Shown here in pieces: positions 18,473-26,621 of a stretch of DNA of 26,726 bases. Under the pieces are notes generated by a model, which saw nothing but the letters and a program-made list of their open reading frames with translations, did not search any database and was not told the DNA's origin. This DNA comes from JAICLL01 sp035252155. GTDB taxonomy: Bacteria; Planctomycetota; Planctomycetia; Pirellulales; JAICIG01. The DNA lies in contig DATFDL010000599.1 of assembly GCA_035252155.1 (NCBI GenBank), positions 1 to 26,726 on the forward strand, read 5' to 3'. The translations under genes were made by a program, and so were the position numbers. How positions within the stretch are numbered: the stretch's first letter is position 1; each line of letters begins with the position of its first letter.

Positions 18473-19200
18473 ACTCTCAGCCAACCACCACCGGCAACCA
18501 CTCGCCCCGCGGCGAATTGCTTCGCACCGAACGATTGGAAAAAATCTATCCCGACGGCGACGTTCACGCGCTGGTCGATGTGTCGCTCTCGGTCGCCCGC
18601 GGCGAATACGTGGCGGTGATGGGCAAGAGCGGCAGCGGCAAGTCGACGCTCCTGAACCTGCTCGGCGCGCTCGACCGGCCGACTTCGGGCGAGGTCTATT
18701 TCGAGGGCCAGCCGCTGTCGCGCGCCCGCCGGCTCGACCGGCTGAGGGCCGAAAAAATCGGTTTTGTGTTTCAGTCGTTCCATCTGCTGCCGATGCTGAC
18801 GGCGCTAGAGAACGTGCAAATTCCGCTCTTCGAGGGGCCGCTGTCGGCCGCCCAGCGGCAAGAAAAAGCAGCGCGGCAGTTGGCCGAAGTCGGCATGAGC
18901 CATCGCGCCGACCATTTGCCCAACCAGCTCTCGGTGGGCGAACGGCAGCGAATCGCCATCGCGCGGGCCTTGGTCAACGACCCGCTGCTGCTGTTGGCCG
19001 ACGAGCCGACCGGCAATCTCGACTCGCGCACCGGCCGCGAGATTTTGGATCTCTTCGATCGGCTGCACCGCGAACGGAGCTTGACGCTGATCGTCATCTC
19101 GCACAGCCTCGACGTGGCCGAGCGGGCCGAGCGCGTGCTGCACGTACGCGACGGCCGCGTCGAAGCCGGCGAGCCGCGCGGCGAGGGAGACGATGGCTAA
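18469..19200 (+). CDS. ABC transporter ATPase, LolD/MacB type
   Basis: A 243-residue ATPase with Walker A GKSGSGKST (52-60), Q-loop Gln102, signature LSVGERQRIAIARAL (from 154), Walker B LLLLADEP (173-180) and H-loop His212. FVFQSFHLLPMLTALENVQIPL is typical of the LolD/MacB/FtsE group that works with FtsX-like permeases. The signature reads LSVGE, with valine for the usual glycine. The start ATG at 18469 overlaps the transferase stop; an upstream ATG at 18457 is possible. The probable partner is the permease at 16590-17723, encoded divergently with the transferase between. The stop is 10 bases from the convergent TPR gene. Confidence 0.93.
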   Translation: MNSQPTTTGNHSPRGELLRTERLEKIYPDGDVHALVDVSLSVARGEYVAVMGKSGSGKSTLLNLLGALDRPTSGEVYFEGQPLSRARRLDRLRAEKIGFVFQSFHLLPMLTALENVQIPLFEGPLSAAQRQEKAARQLAEVGMSHRADHLPNQLSVGERQRIAIARALVNDPLLLLADEPTGNLDSRTGREILDLFDRLHRERSLTLIVISHSLDVAERAERVLHVRDGRVEAGEPRGEGDDG

Positions 19201-19210
19201 CGCCGGCGGC

Positions 19211-20413
19211 CTAACTCGGGTGCTGCGATAAGGTGCCGATCGCCCGTTCGCAGCGGGCGAGAAGTTCGGCGCGTTTGAGCGCGCGCAGTCGCGGCTCGGC
19301 CAGGCGAAATTGCCGTTCGGCCTCTGCCCGCTCGCCGATGGCCGCCAACGATAATGCCAGATAGGCGCGAAAACGGTCCTGCATCGCTCCCACCAGCGGC
19401 ATGGCGGCGCGGAACCGTCCCAGCCCGGTCAAACCCGCCTCGAGCATCTCACGCGCCTGGTGTGGATGCCCTTCTTCCAGTAGCAACATACCTTCCACCG
19501 CATCGGCCGCGGGACTTAGAACATCGCTCAGCGCGTGCGATCGCGCCTCCCTAAGAAGTTGCCGGGCACGTGGAATGTCCGTTTGACAGTGCAGCAACAT
19601 CAATGCTTTTTTGACGAACAATGTCGCGTTGTTCGGCGCGAGCTCGAGCGCCTTGTCGCCGCATTCGAGCGCCTCGTCGTGATGTTCGGCCACGATGTAA
19701 ACTTCGGCCAAGCAAGAATAATAGTACCACCGCGGCTTGGCTGCGTCGTTGGCCAACGGTGTCACTAATGCGATCGCATCGTTCAGCCGTCCCAATCCGG
19801 CCAACGCCTTGGCCTGGGTCCACAAAAGCTCTTGCTCGGGCACAAGCCCGTGCAACCCATCGATCTCCTGCAATGCTTCGTTCCAGCGGCCCCAGGCGAC
19901 CAGTTCGAGTAACCGCTGATCGCGGAGCGCGCGCGTGCCGAGTTGCGTTAGGACGGCCATCACCAATGGGAACAACAGCGCGACGCCGGCCATTGAATAG
20001 AAGAGCACCGTCCAGCGCAGTTGCATCCACCAGTGTACCACTAACATAAGCAGGACAAAGGCGATGAATTTCCAGCCCTGCATGTAAAGCTTCCGGGTCA
20101 CAAGGGCGACCCGTCCCCAATAATGAGGCCGTTCACGTAAGCCGATGTACTCCTTGGGCGTTATGAGATCGGCAATCTTCTTCTGCTGCGAGAAGAGCGC
20201 TCCGACGTCGTCGGTGTGGGTCACGATTTCGGTATAGCCGCGCTGCTTCAGCATCTCGACCGCGGCGTCGGCGCTGGACGCCTCGACGCGCTCCGTGACC
20301 TTTTTTCCGGTGGCGTTCCGACCACTAAGGATGTACTCGTGCAACGCCTCGGTCGCCAAAACGGGGCTGCCGTCGGCAAGCTCCGCCAAGATCACGTCTC
20401 GATTCATCGACAT
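19211..20413 (-). CDS. Membrane-anchored TPR protein
   Basis: A 400-residue protein of unknown function. The N-terminal 70 residues include YILSGRNATGKKVTERVEASSADAAVEMLKQRGYTEI, which resembles the short domain at the front of type II secretion GspF proteins (a Gly-Lys turn, an Ala-Ser helix, then L-x-x-x-G). Two membrane helices follow (about 114-131 and 134-157), then TPR-like helical repeats from about 165 to 395 (LWTQAKALAGLGRLNDAIALV, YYYSCLAEVYIVAEHHDEALECGDKALELAPNN). The ATG at 20413 has GGAGG 8 bases upstream. A TATAAT box lies 64 bases upstream. It may be an assembly or scaffold protein; that is inference. Confidence 0.75.
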   Translation of the reverse strand: MSMNRDVILAELADGSPVLATEALHEYILSGRNATGKKVTERVEASSADAAVEMLKQRGYTEIVTHTDDVGALFSQQKKIADLITPKEYIGLRERPHYWGRVALVTRKLYMQGWKFIAFVLLMLVVHWWMQLRWTVLFYSMAGVALLFPLVMAVLTQLGTRALRDQRLLELVAWGRWNEALQEIDGLHGLVPEQELLWTQAKALAGLGRLNDAIALVTPLANDAAKPRWYYYSCLAEVYIVAEHHDEALECGDKALELAPNNATLFVKKALMLLHCQTDIPRARQLLREARSHALSDVLSPAADAVEGMLLLEEGHPHQAREMLEAGLTGLGRFRAAMPLVGAMQDRFRAYLALSLAAIGERAEAERQFRLAEPRLRALKRAELLARCERAIGTLSQHPS

Positions 20414-20476
20414 CGCCGAAGCCTCCCTAGGTTAGCTTTGCGGTCGCGCCCTTCGGACGGCGCTCTCCGCACCGCG

Positions 20477-20482
20477 ATTATA
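20477..20482 (-). promoter_or_regulatory. Possible -10 box of the membrane TPR gene
   Basis: TATAAT on the minus strand, within the near-symmetric ATTATAAT, stands out in very GC-rich DNA 64 bases before the start at 20413. The matching -35 region is poor (CTCGCT at a 17-base spacing), so the assignment is weak. Confidence 0.3.
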
Positions 20483-20584
20483 ATGGCCGCCGGGCTCGGA
20501 GCGAGCGTCCGGTCGGCGGAGGACAAATGATCCAATCCCGGGCTTCCTGCAAGGGGGCGAAAGTTGCCTGCGGCATTTGGCGGG

Positions 20585-20614
20585 TTGCCCGATGCCGCCG
20601 TCGCGTTTTATATT
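20585..20614 (+). promoter_or_regulatory. Promoter of the solute-binding lipoprotein gene
   Basis: TTGCCC (20585-20590), an 18-base spacer and TATATT (20609-20614) form a sigma70-like promoter 47 bases before the ATG at 20662. Confidence 0.5.
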
Positions 20615-20661
20615 AAGCGCCGCCTGGTCATACGATCTAATGCTCGGCAGGAACCGCATCC

Positions 20662-21690
20662 ATGGGTGCTCGCTTGTTCGTTTTGTGGGTCGCGGCAGCG
20701 ATTGCCTGCCTGACGGCGGGCTGCACCGCACGCTCGGCCCACGAAGTGGTGGTTTACACGGCGCTCGATTCGGAGTTCTCGCAGCCGATCTTGGAACGCT
20801 ATGAGGCGCAATCGGGCGTGCCCGTCCGCCCCAAATTCGACGTCGAAGCCAACAAAACGCTGGGGCTGACGCAAGAGATCATCGCCGAAGCCGACCGCCC
20901 GCGGTGCGACGTCTTTTGGAACAACGAGATCCTGAATACGCTACGCCTCGAAAAGCGCGGGCTGCTGCAGTCGTATCAGCCGAAAATGGCCACGATTTAC
21001 CCGCAGATGTTTCGCTCGCCCAAGGGCACGTGGCATGGCTTTGCCGCTCGGGCGCGGGTGTTATTGGTCAATACCAAGGAACTCGGCGAGAGCGAGCGAC
21101 CCAAGTCGATTTACGATCTGGCCGATGAAACCTGGCGGGGGCGGTGCGGGCTGGCCAAGCCGCTGTTCGGCACCACCGCCACGCACGTGGCCTGCCTCTT
21201 TGCCCACTTGGGCGACGAAAAGGCGCAGCAGTTTTTGAGCGACATGAAGGCCAACGGAGTGCAAATCTTTCCGGGCAACAAGCAGGTGGCCCAAGCCGTC
21301 TCTTCCGGGCAGATCGTGTTTGGCCTGACTGACACCGACGACGCGATGGGCGAAATCGAGCAGGGACACCCGGTGGAAATTATTTATCCCGACCAACAGG
21401 ACGATGGCCTCGGAACGCTGTTCATTCCCAATACACTGGCGATCGTCCGAGGCTCGCCCCACTTCGACGAAGCCCGCAAGCTAGTCGATTATTTGCTCAC
21501 GCCCGACATCGAAATCGAGCTGGCCAATGGCCCCAGCGCGCAGATTCCGCTGAGCACGAAGGTCGACGTCGAGCTGCGCGTCGAAACACCGCGCACGGTG
21601 CGGGCCATGCAAGTTGATTTTTACGAAGCGGCCGACAAGTGGGATGCGGCCGCCCGCGCCGCCCGCGACACATTTGCCCGAGCGGATTAA
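20662..21690 (+). CDS. Solute-binding lipoprotein, iron(III)-type (FbpA/FutA-like)
   Basis: A 342-residue lipoprotein with lipobox LTAGC (acylated Cys21) and AGGAA about 8 bases before its ATG. The mature part is a two-lobed binding protein: EVVVYTALDSEFSQPILERYEAQSGV at the N-terminus, GRCGLAKPLFGTTATHVACLF, VAQAVSSGQIVFGLTDTDDAM and DGLGTLFIPNTLAIVRGSPHFDEARKLVDYLLTPD. This is the family of FbpA/FutA iron and related anion-binding proteins. I do not see the adjacent Tyr-Tyr pair that binds iron in many members, so the ligand is open. No permease or ATPase for it is nearby. A REP element begins at the base right after its stop codon. Confidence 0.85.
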   Translation: MGARLFVLWVAAAIACLTAGCTARSAHEVVVYTALDSEFSQPILERYEAQSGVPVRPKFDVEANKTLGLTQEIIAEADRPRCDVFWNNEILNTLRLEKRGLLQSYQPKMATIYPQMFRSPKGTWHGFAARARVLLVNTKELGESERPKSIYDLADETWRGRCGLAKPLFGTTATHVACLFAHLGDEKAQQFLSDMKANGVQIFPGNKQVAQAVSSGQIVFGLTDTDDAMGEIEQGHPVEIIYPDQQDDGLGTLFIPNTLAIVRGSPHFDEARKLVDYLLTPDIEIELANGPSAQIPLSTKVDVELRVETPRTVRAMQVDFYEAADKWDAAARAARDTFARAD

Positions 21691-21801
21691 GTAGAACGGA
21701 CTTTATTCCGTTCCACAAAAGTCGCTTCATTTGGTTTTCGTCTGCGTGAACGGAATGAATTCCGTTCTACGACGCGGCAAACGGAATGAATTCCGTTCTA
21801 C
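21691..21801. repeat. Cluster of three GTAG-REP elements
   Basis: REP 1 (21691-21712, plus) is a GTAG head followed by AACGGA and TCCGTT arms around CTTTAT. REP 2 (21749-21770) and REP 3 (21780-21801) are inverted copies of a GTAG head followed by AACGGAATTCATTCCGTT. They fill the whole gap between two convergent genes, starting one base after one stop codon and ending one base before the other. The pair REP 1/REP 2 has the same geometry as the pair inside the coding sequence at 13264-13345. Confidence 0.8.
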
Positions 21802-21802
21802 G

Positions 21803-24142
21803 TTAGCGCCAGAGACGCTGATACCAGGGACGGCCGGCGGCGGTCGTGGGTGTGGACGTTTCGTCCAATGGCCCGCCGAGCGGCGGATCATCGAAGGGGG
21901 GCGGCGCTATCGGCGGCGTCAGGTCGTCGATCGGCTCCGGCTCGGGGACGCGCGATGATCGGCTAAACCGGTCGCGCAGTACGTTCGACCAACGCGCCAA
22001 AAAACTGTGCCGCACCGTGGTACGCGGCGATTCGGCGTCACCGGCGGTCGACAAGAGTTCGTCGTCGCGTGTATCGCCGGACCAGCTCGGCTGTGCGGCG
22101 GGCGGAATCGGGCCGACATTCGCCGGCGCCAATTCTGTCGGCCGGTCGGACGTAACCTCAATCGGATCAAGGCCGACAAAAAGATTGACAGGGCCAGGCA
22201 GTGTGATCGCTCGTTCTTGATGGCCGTATCTGCCCGAGGGCTGCGCATTGGTTACGGGATAACCCGGCGGTGCTTGTGGGAGGCCGGTTTCGGGTTGCCG
22301 CTGCGCGAAGTCTTCGTCGGGTTGGCCACCGGGGACCGATGTATCGGGATAGGCCGGCGGAAAAGCGGTGTCGCTGGTCTGGCTGGCACGATAGTCCGGC
22401 GATTCGCTCTCCGCCACAGCCCGAGGCTGCGCCTCGTCGTCCGACACTTGGCAAACACCCGGCGACGCCAGCTCGCATTCGCTCGCTGAAGCTTGCATTA
22501 CACCGCCGGTGTCGTCGGGCCGGTCAAGCTGTTCGTCGATCGCCCGAACCAGGTCGTGTGCGCCCGAGGCGCGCAACTGATCCTTCAATTGGGCAAGCAG
22601 CCGATCGGAGTCGATCGTCAAGGTCGGCGCGGCCCACGAGCCGCCGAGCACTGCCTCGATCCGCAACCGATCGAGCCGCGAGAGGCTTTGCCGCCATAAC
22701 GAGTTGTCGATACCAGCAAACTGGCCCGGTCCGTCGATCGGCAAGTCGTGCGGTTGAGTCTCAATCTGCAAGGGCAGCTCCAGCCGCCGACGGTCCATCC
22801 AGCCTTCGCCGGTCAGGTTGGTCGTTGCGTGTTTGACGTTCGGAGCACGGCCGGCCCGAGTGGCGTCGAACTGTTGGGCGAGATCAAGATCGTAAGCGCT
22901 GCACTTGATGGCGTGCCGCCGTTGGGGACTTCGCAATTGAAATTCCAGGCTCAATTCGCCCGCCAGGCGCGGCGCCACCAATCGCAACCGGGGCGGTTGT
23001 CGCGACGTTCGGGGATCGCTGCTCAGATCGCTCAGCTCAATCAGCGCTTTGCGCCCCAGCCGCCAATTGGAAGCCAGATCGGAGGCGCTCAACTGCTCAA
23101 TCGAAACTCGAGGACGTCGGGTGCCCAAGTCGCTGCGGCCTGTGGGTCGACTTGAATTCGATTGGATGCCGTCGCCTTCGGTGTCGGCGAGTCGTTCGAC
23201 GGCCGAAGCCAGCCATTGCAGCCACGTGAGGTCGTGCCGCACGACCGGCCAGTCGTGCAAATACGAAGCGATATCAGTCTGCCGCTCGTCGGGAGGCGCC
23301 GGCTCGTCGAGTGAGTCTGCTTCGATCTCCAACGGTGGCTCGTCGCTCGACCGCGCCAATTCACGGCGGGCGACATCGGCGCGCAGATGTTCCAGCGAGA
23401 CTTTGTCGATGTGCAGCCGCCCCCGAATAAGTTCGCCGGGCGACAATTGTCCGATCAGGCGCCCGATCCGCAGCCGATCGCGGTCGAGATTCGCCGGATC
23501 GGCAATGCGTAGATCGCGCACCGTGAATCGGCCCGTCCAGAGCGAAAGCCGCACCTCGGCCGCCGAGACTTCGGCTGTATTGTATTCCGTGAACTGTCGA
23601 AAAAGCTCGTCGCTGATCATCCGCGGGCCGAAGCACCAAGGTGCCGCCCCACATCCAAGGGCAACGACCAGCCCGACGGGCACACCATAGGGCCGCAGCA
23701 GCGGTGAAACTGCGGTGCCCGATTGCCGATTTCGACGCGCGGCAATCGTCGCGGCGAGACAAGCTGCGGGGACGCTCACGGCCAGGGCCAGGGCCGCTCC
23801 GCCGATCAGCGCATAGCAATCCCATCCGAGCATTGCCACCACCGGCCCGTCGCCCAGCGCGGCGATGGCGTGGTTCAATCCCGTTCGGTCGAGTAACGTG
23901 ACGCCCAACGAACGGATGAAATCGGCGGCCAACCAGGCGCCCGCGCCGCCCACTAGTCCGGCGACGACGAACAACCGCGTGGGAATGTTCAGGAAAATGG
24001 CGGCTATCAGCACCAGACCGACTGAGAGGTTCCAACCGCAGAGCATTCCGCTCAAAAGGCCCAGCACGACCGCCAGTGCCGCATCACGCGGCCGACGACC
24101 TCCCCGCAGGCCAGCGATGATTGCACGTGTCGATTTCAACAT
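21803..24142 (-). CDS. Large membrane protein, TIGR03546-like front and AsmA-like body
   Basis: A 779-residue protein of unknown function. The N-terminal about 190 residues hold several membrane helices (LAVVLGLLSGMLCGWNLSVGLVLIAAIFLNI, LFVVAGLVGGAGAWLAADFI, ALIGGAALALAVSVPAACLAATIAA, VGLVVALGCGAAPWCF), recalling the TIGR03546/DUF2062-like proteins. A following part has VSAAEVRLSLWTGRFTVRDLRIADPANLDRDRLRIGRL, which fits TIGR03545/AsmA-like lipid-bridge proteins. The last about 220 residues are low-complexity and Pro/Asp-rich. I chose the ATG at 24142 because GGAAAGG lies about 7 bases upstream; the frame continues to 24310 but through a repeat hairpin. The two family parts, usually separate neighbouring genes, appear fused here. 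Family names are from memory. Confidence 0.65.
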   Translation of the reverse strand: MLKSTRAIIAGLRGGRRPRDAALAVVLGLLSGMLCGWNLSVGLVLIAAIFLNIPTRLFVVAGLVGGAGAWLAADFIRSLGVTLLDRTGLNHAIAALGDGPVVAMLGWDCYALIGGAALALAVSVPAACLAATIAARRNRQSGTAVSPLLRPYGVPVGLVVALGCGAAPWCFGPRMISDELFRQFTEYNTAEVSAAEVRLSLWTGRFTVRDLRIADPANLDRDRLRIGRLIGQLSPGELIRGRLHIDKVSLEHLRADVARRELARSSDEPPLEIEADSLDEPAPPDERQTDIASYLHDWPVVRHDLTWLQWLASAVERLADTEGDGIQSNSSRPTGRSDLGTRRPRVSIEQLSASDLASNWRLGRKALIELSDLSSDPRTSRQPPRLRLVAPRLAGELSLEFQLRSPQRRHAIKCSAYDLDLAQQFDATRAGRAPNVKHATTNLTGEGWMDRRRLELPLQIETQPHDLPIDGPGQFAGIDNSLWRQSLSRLDRLRIEAVLGGSWAAPTLTIDSDRLLAQLKDQLRASGAHDLVRAIDEQLDRPDDTGGVMQASASECELASPGVCQVSDDEAQPRAVAESESPDYRASQTSDTAFPPAYPDTSVPGGQPDEDFAQRQPETGLPQAPPGYPVTNAQPSGRYGHQERAITLPGPVNLFVGLDPIEVTSDRPTELAPANVGPIPPAAQPSWSGDTRDDELLSTAGDAESPRTTVRHSFLARWSNVLRDRFSRSSRVPEPEPIDDLTPPIAPPPFDDPPLGGPLDETSTPTTAAGRPWYQRLWR

Positions 24143-24234
24143 GGGTCTGCCTTTCCGGTCAGGCCGATAATGGGGGTCGTATCGAACGTATCGGCTTGGC
24201 AGCCCCGCTGGCTTAAGGTTCGCTTGACAGGCTT

Positions 24235-24292
24235 GGAGGATGGCCTTCCAGGCCGTCTTGGCGTACGCCAACGGCCTGGAAGACCATCCTCC
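24235..24292. repeat. Long palindrome with GGAG foot
   Basis: The arms starting GGAGGATGGCCTTCCAGG and ending CCTGGAAGACCATCCTCC pair over about 27 bases, with one mismatch and a small bulge, around the perfect 14-base centre TTGGCGTACGCCAA (24258-24271). It lies between the divergent AsmA-like and sigma factor genes. The GGAG foot is the second known head type of RAYT-linked REP elements. Confidence 0.6.
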
Positions 24293-24409
24293 GCCGAGTG
24301 GCTGTAACATCTTTCGCCGGTTCAGTTTAGGTTCGACGGCCGGGCCGCTGATAAAATGGTTTCAGTGGCGGTGCAAGATTCATCTACCCGACGGCAACTA
24401 TCTGGTGTC

Positions 24410-24985
24410 ATGACCCGACGGACCGAGGAGGCCCATGCGAGCGACCCGGGGGCCGAGTCGCCGATCGATTGGCAGGCTGCGCTGGCCGAGCACGGTCGGT
24501 GGCTGCGATCGGTCTTGCTCGCCCGGCTGGGAGAGCGGCAGGCGGTCGACGACGTCATGCAAGAGGTGTCGCTGGCCGCTGTCGAACAGCGTGCGCCGTT
24601 GGCCGATCGGAGCAAGGTTGCGCCCTGGCTCTATCGGCTGGCAGTGACCCAGGCGCTGTTGTATCGGCGACGGATGGGCCGGCGGCGGAAATTGACGGAG
24701 AGCTATGCCCAGCGGGTGCGGCCCAGCGAACGCAATTCGCGGACGGCCGATCCGCTCGATTGGTTGTTGGCCGACGAGCGGCAAAAGCTCGTGCGACAGG
24801 CGCTCGGACGTCTGCCGCCACGCGACGCGGAAATCCTGTTACTGAAATACGGAGAAGACTGGAGCTATCACGAGATCGCCGCCCGTTTGGGCATCGGGCA
24901 CAGCGCCGTCGAGGCCCGGCTGCACCGGGCGCGACGGCGGTTACGAGATGAACTGAACGCGCTCAACGTGACCGCGAATTCATAG
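24410..24985 (+). CDS. ECF-type sigma factor
   Basis: A 191-residue sigma70-family factor. Region 2 (about 25-92) has RQAVDDVMQEVSLAAVEQ and KVAPWLYRLAVTQALLYRRRMGRRRK, and region 4 (about 130-183) has LGRLPPRDAEILLLKYGEDWSYHEIAARLGIGHSAVEARLHRARRRLRDEL, the helix-turn-helix that reads the -35 box. It probably directs an envelope or stress regulon. The start is uncertain: an ATG at 24356 is in frame, but a possible -10 box (TAAAAT, 24352-24357) overlaps it, so I prefer 24410. The anti-sigma-like gene follows 12 bases later. The GC-rich linker between regions 2 and 4 is basic. Confidence 0.88.
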   Translation: MTRRTEEAHASDPGAESPIDWQAALAEHGRWLRSVLLARLGERQAVDDVMQEVSLAAVEQRAPLADRSKVAPWLYRLAVTQALLYRRRMGRRRKLTESYAQRVRPSERNSRTADPLDWLLADERQKLVRQALGRLPPRDAEILLLKYGEDWSYHEIAARLGIGHSAVEARLHRARRRLRDELNALNVTANS

Positions 24986-24997
24986 ACCACATTGAAA

Positions 24998-25675
24998 ATG
25001 AACACACTTGATTCCGAAAAACAACGCCTGCTCGATCTGTTGGTCGATGGCGAACTGAGCGAGTCGCAGCGGCGAGAATTGCTTGCTTGGTGCGAGCGCG
25101 AGCCTGACGGCTGGCGGCGGTGTGCCTTGGCCTTTCTCGATGCTCAAAGCTGGTCGAGCGTGTTGGGGCAGATGGCTCGCGGCGACTCCGAGGTCATCGA
25201 AAGGATGCTGAGCAACGATCCGCTGTTGTCAGCGCCGGCGGCCGGTGCGCCTGTGGTAGAGTTGCCGAAAGCCACGATCGCGCCCGCGTGGCTTGTGCCC
25301 GCGTTGGCCTTGGCGGCCAGCGTGCTGGTGGCATTCTCGCTCGGCCTTTGGGCGCGGGGCGGAATGTTCGGCGCCGGTCCGGCGATTGCCGCGAAGGGTG
25401 CGAGCGACAAGGTGCGTTTGGTCGCCGACGGTCCGGCGGGCGCCGCAGACGACAGCCAAATGCCGGTGGCCGAGGGGCAAGGTGTGAACGAAGACTGGCT
25501 CAGTGGGCAGCCCACCGCCATGCCGCGCGAGATTGAGCAGGCCCTTGAGCGGTTGGGCCATCGCGTACGGCAGCAGCGGCAGTTGGTGCCGATTCCGCTC
25601 GAAGACGGCCGGCGCGTAATGGTGCCGGTCGATCAGATTGACGTGCAACCCATGACCGATCGCGATTACCAGTGA
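24998..25675 (+). CDS. Membrane anti-sigma-like protein
   Basis: A 225-residue protein with an N-terminal helical part (about 4-75, EKQRLLDLLVDGELSESQRRELLAWCE) of the anti-sigma type, one membrane helix (about 98-118, WLVPALALAASVLVAFSLGLW) and an outer C-terminal domain (about 120-225) ending with VPIPLEDGRRVMVPVDQIDV. The zinc-binding HxxxCxxC motif of ZAS anti-sigma factors is absent. It probably holds the neighbouring sigma factor at the membrane until a signal arrives (inference from position and shape). It lies 12 bases after the sigma gene and 15 bases before the PDZ gene. The ATG at 24998 is preferred over the TTG at 24992. Confidence 0.7.
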   Translation: MNTLDSEKQRLLDLLVDGELSESQRRELLAWCEREPDGWRRCALAFLDAQSWSSVLGQMARGDSEVIERMLSNDPLLSAPAAGAPVVELPKATIAPAWLVPALALAASVLVAFSLGLWARGGMFGAGPAIAAKGASDKVRLVADGPAGAADDSQMPVAEGQGVNEDWLSGQPTAMPREIEQALERLGHRVRQQRQLVPIPLEDGRRVMVPVDQIDVQPMTDRDYQ

Positions 25676-25690
25676 AAGGAGTACACGACC

Positions 25691-26587
25691 ATGCTTCTCG
25701 GAAAGAATGTTTGCTTGAAACTTGCCGCTTTGGCGGCGGTCGCCTTCTGCGTGGCGCCCCTGGCGTTGGCTCAGGACCGCGCGGTGCGGTTGACGGCGGA
25801 CGAGCAGCCCGAAAGATCGCAAGAAACCGATTATTGGATCGGCGTGCGATGCGCCGAGGTGCCTGGGTTGCTGCGCGCCCAGCTCGAGCTGCCGGAGGGA
25901 CAGGGAGTGCTGATCGATCAGGTGATTGCCGGCGCCCCGGCCGAGCAGGCCGGACTCAAAACCTTCGACGTGATCGTTTTGGCGGCCGGCAAGAAAGTGA
26001 CCACGCCGCGAGACGTGGCCGATGCGGTCGCGCAAGCCGATGGCGACGAGTTGGAGATCGAGTATTTGCGAGGCGGCAAGCAGCACACCGTGACGGTTAA
26101 GCCGGCGCCGCGGCCGGGGGCGATGTCGACGCGCGAGCGCGATCAACGTTCGGTACGGCAATGGTTTGAGAACTTAGGCGAAGCCCCGCTCTCGATGCGG
26201 TTTTTGCATCCCGGCATGGTGCTGCCGCCCGGTGTGTCGGTGGCCCCGTCGCTGCCCAATGACATGACGGTGACCATCGAAAAGCACGGCGAAAAGCCGG
26301 CGAAGATCACCGTCAAGCAAGGCGACAAGACCTGGCAGGCCGGCGAAGAGTCTCTGGACAAACTGCCCGAAGAGGCCCGCAATTACGTGCAACGGATGTT
26401 GGGTCTGGCCGCCTTTGAGATGCGGTTTTCGCCGCCGGGCGAGCCGGTGCCGCCGCCGGGAGTGGCGCCGCCGCACCCTCCCGCCGCCCCAGGTCTCGAA
26501 GAGCGCCTCAATCGGCGGCTCGACGAGATGAACCGCCAGATCGAGCAGCTTCGCAAGATTGTGGAGAAAATGGGCGAAGGGAGATAG
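25691..26587 (+). CDS. Exported PDZ-domain protein
   Basis: A 298-residue protein with a signal peptide (1-27, ending ALA/Q), one PDZ domain (about 48-135, GQGVLIDQVIAGAPAEQAGLKTFDVIVLAAGKKVTTPRDVADAV), a middle part with WFENLGEAPLSMRFLHPGMVLPPG, a proline-rich linker and a C-terminal coiled coil (about 268-296, LEERLNRRLDEMNRQIEQLRKIVEKM). No protease domain is present. The ATG has AGGAG about 9 bases upstream, the best ribosome binding site of this operon. As the third gene of a sigma/anti-sigma operon it may sense peptide ends or assist the signalling protease (inference). Confidence 0.8.
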   Translation: MLLGKNVCLKLAALAAVAFCVAPLALAQDRAVRLTADEQPERSQETDYWIGVRCAEVPGLLRAQLELPEGQGVLIDQVIAGAPAEQAGLKTFDVIVLAAGKKVTTPRDVADAVAQADGDELEIEYLRGGKQHTVTVKPAPRPGAMSTRERDQRSVRQWFENLGEAPLSMRFLHPGMVLPPGVSVAPSLPNDMTVTIEKHGEKPAKITVKQGDKTWQAGEESLDKLPEEARNYVQRMLGLAAFEMRFSPPGEPVPPPGVAPPHPPAAPGLEERLNRRLDEMNRQIEQLRKIVEKMGEGR

Positions 26588-26589
26588 TG

Positions 26590-26604
26590 CTCGCCGTTAG
26601 CGAG
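26590..26604. terminator. Small hairpin after the PDZ gene
   Basis: CTCGC and GCGAG form a 5-bp stem around CGTTA, three bases after the PDZ stop codon. No T-run follows. It may be a weak 3' end structure or a short repeat. Confidence 0.3.
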
Positions 26605-26621
26605 TGAGAGTCTGTTCCCTC

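Noticed and set aside
17943..19214. Plus-strand frame of 423 codons across transferase and ABC genes
   Set aside because: Out of frame with both genes, which carry all catalytic motifs; the composition is Arg/Ala shadow type.
24224..24229. Perfect TTGACA as a -35 box before the sigma factor
   Set aside because: No -10 box 16-18 bases downstream; the region is the arm of the palindrome.
24143..24310. N-terminal extension of the AsmA-like protein to an upstream ATG at 24310
   Set aside because: It would be encoded by the GGAG palindrome; the ATG at 24142 has a good ribosome binding site and leads straight into the membrane domain.
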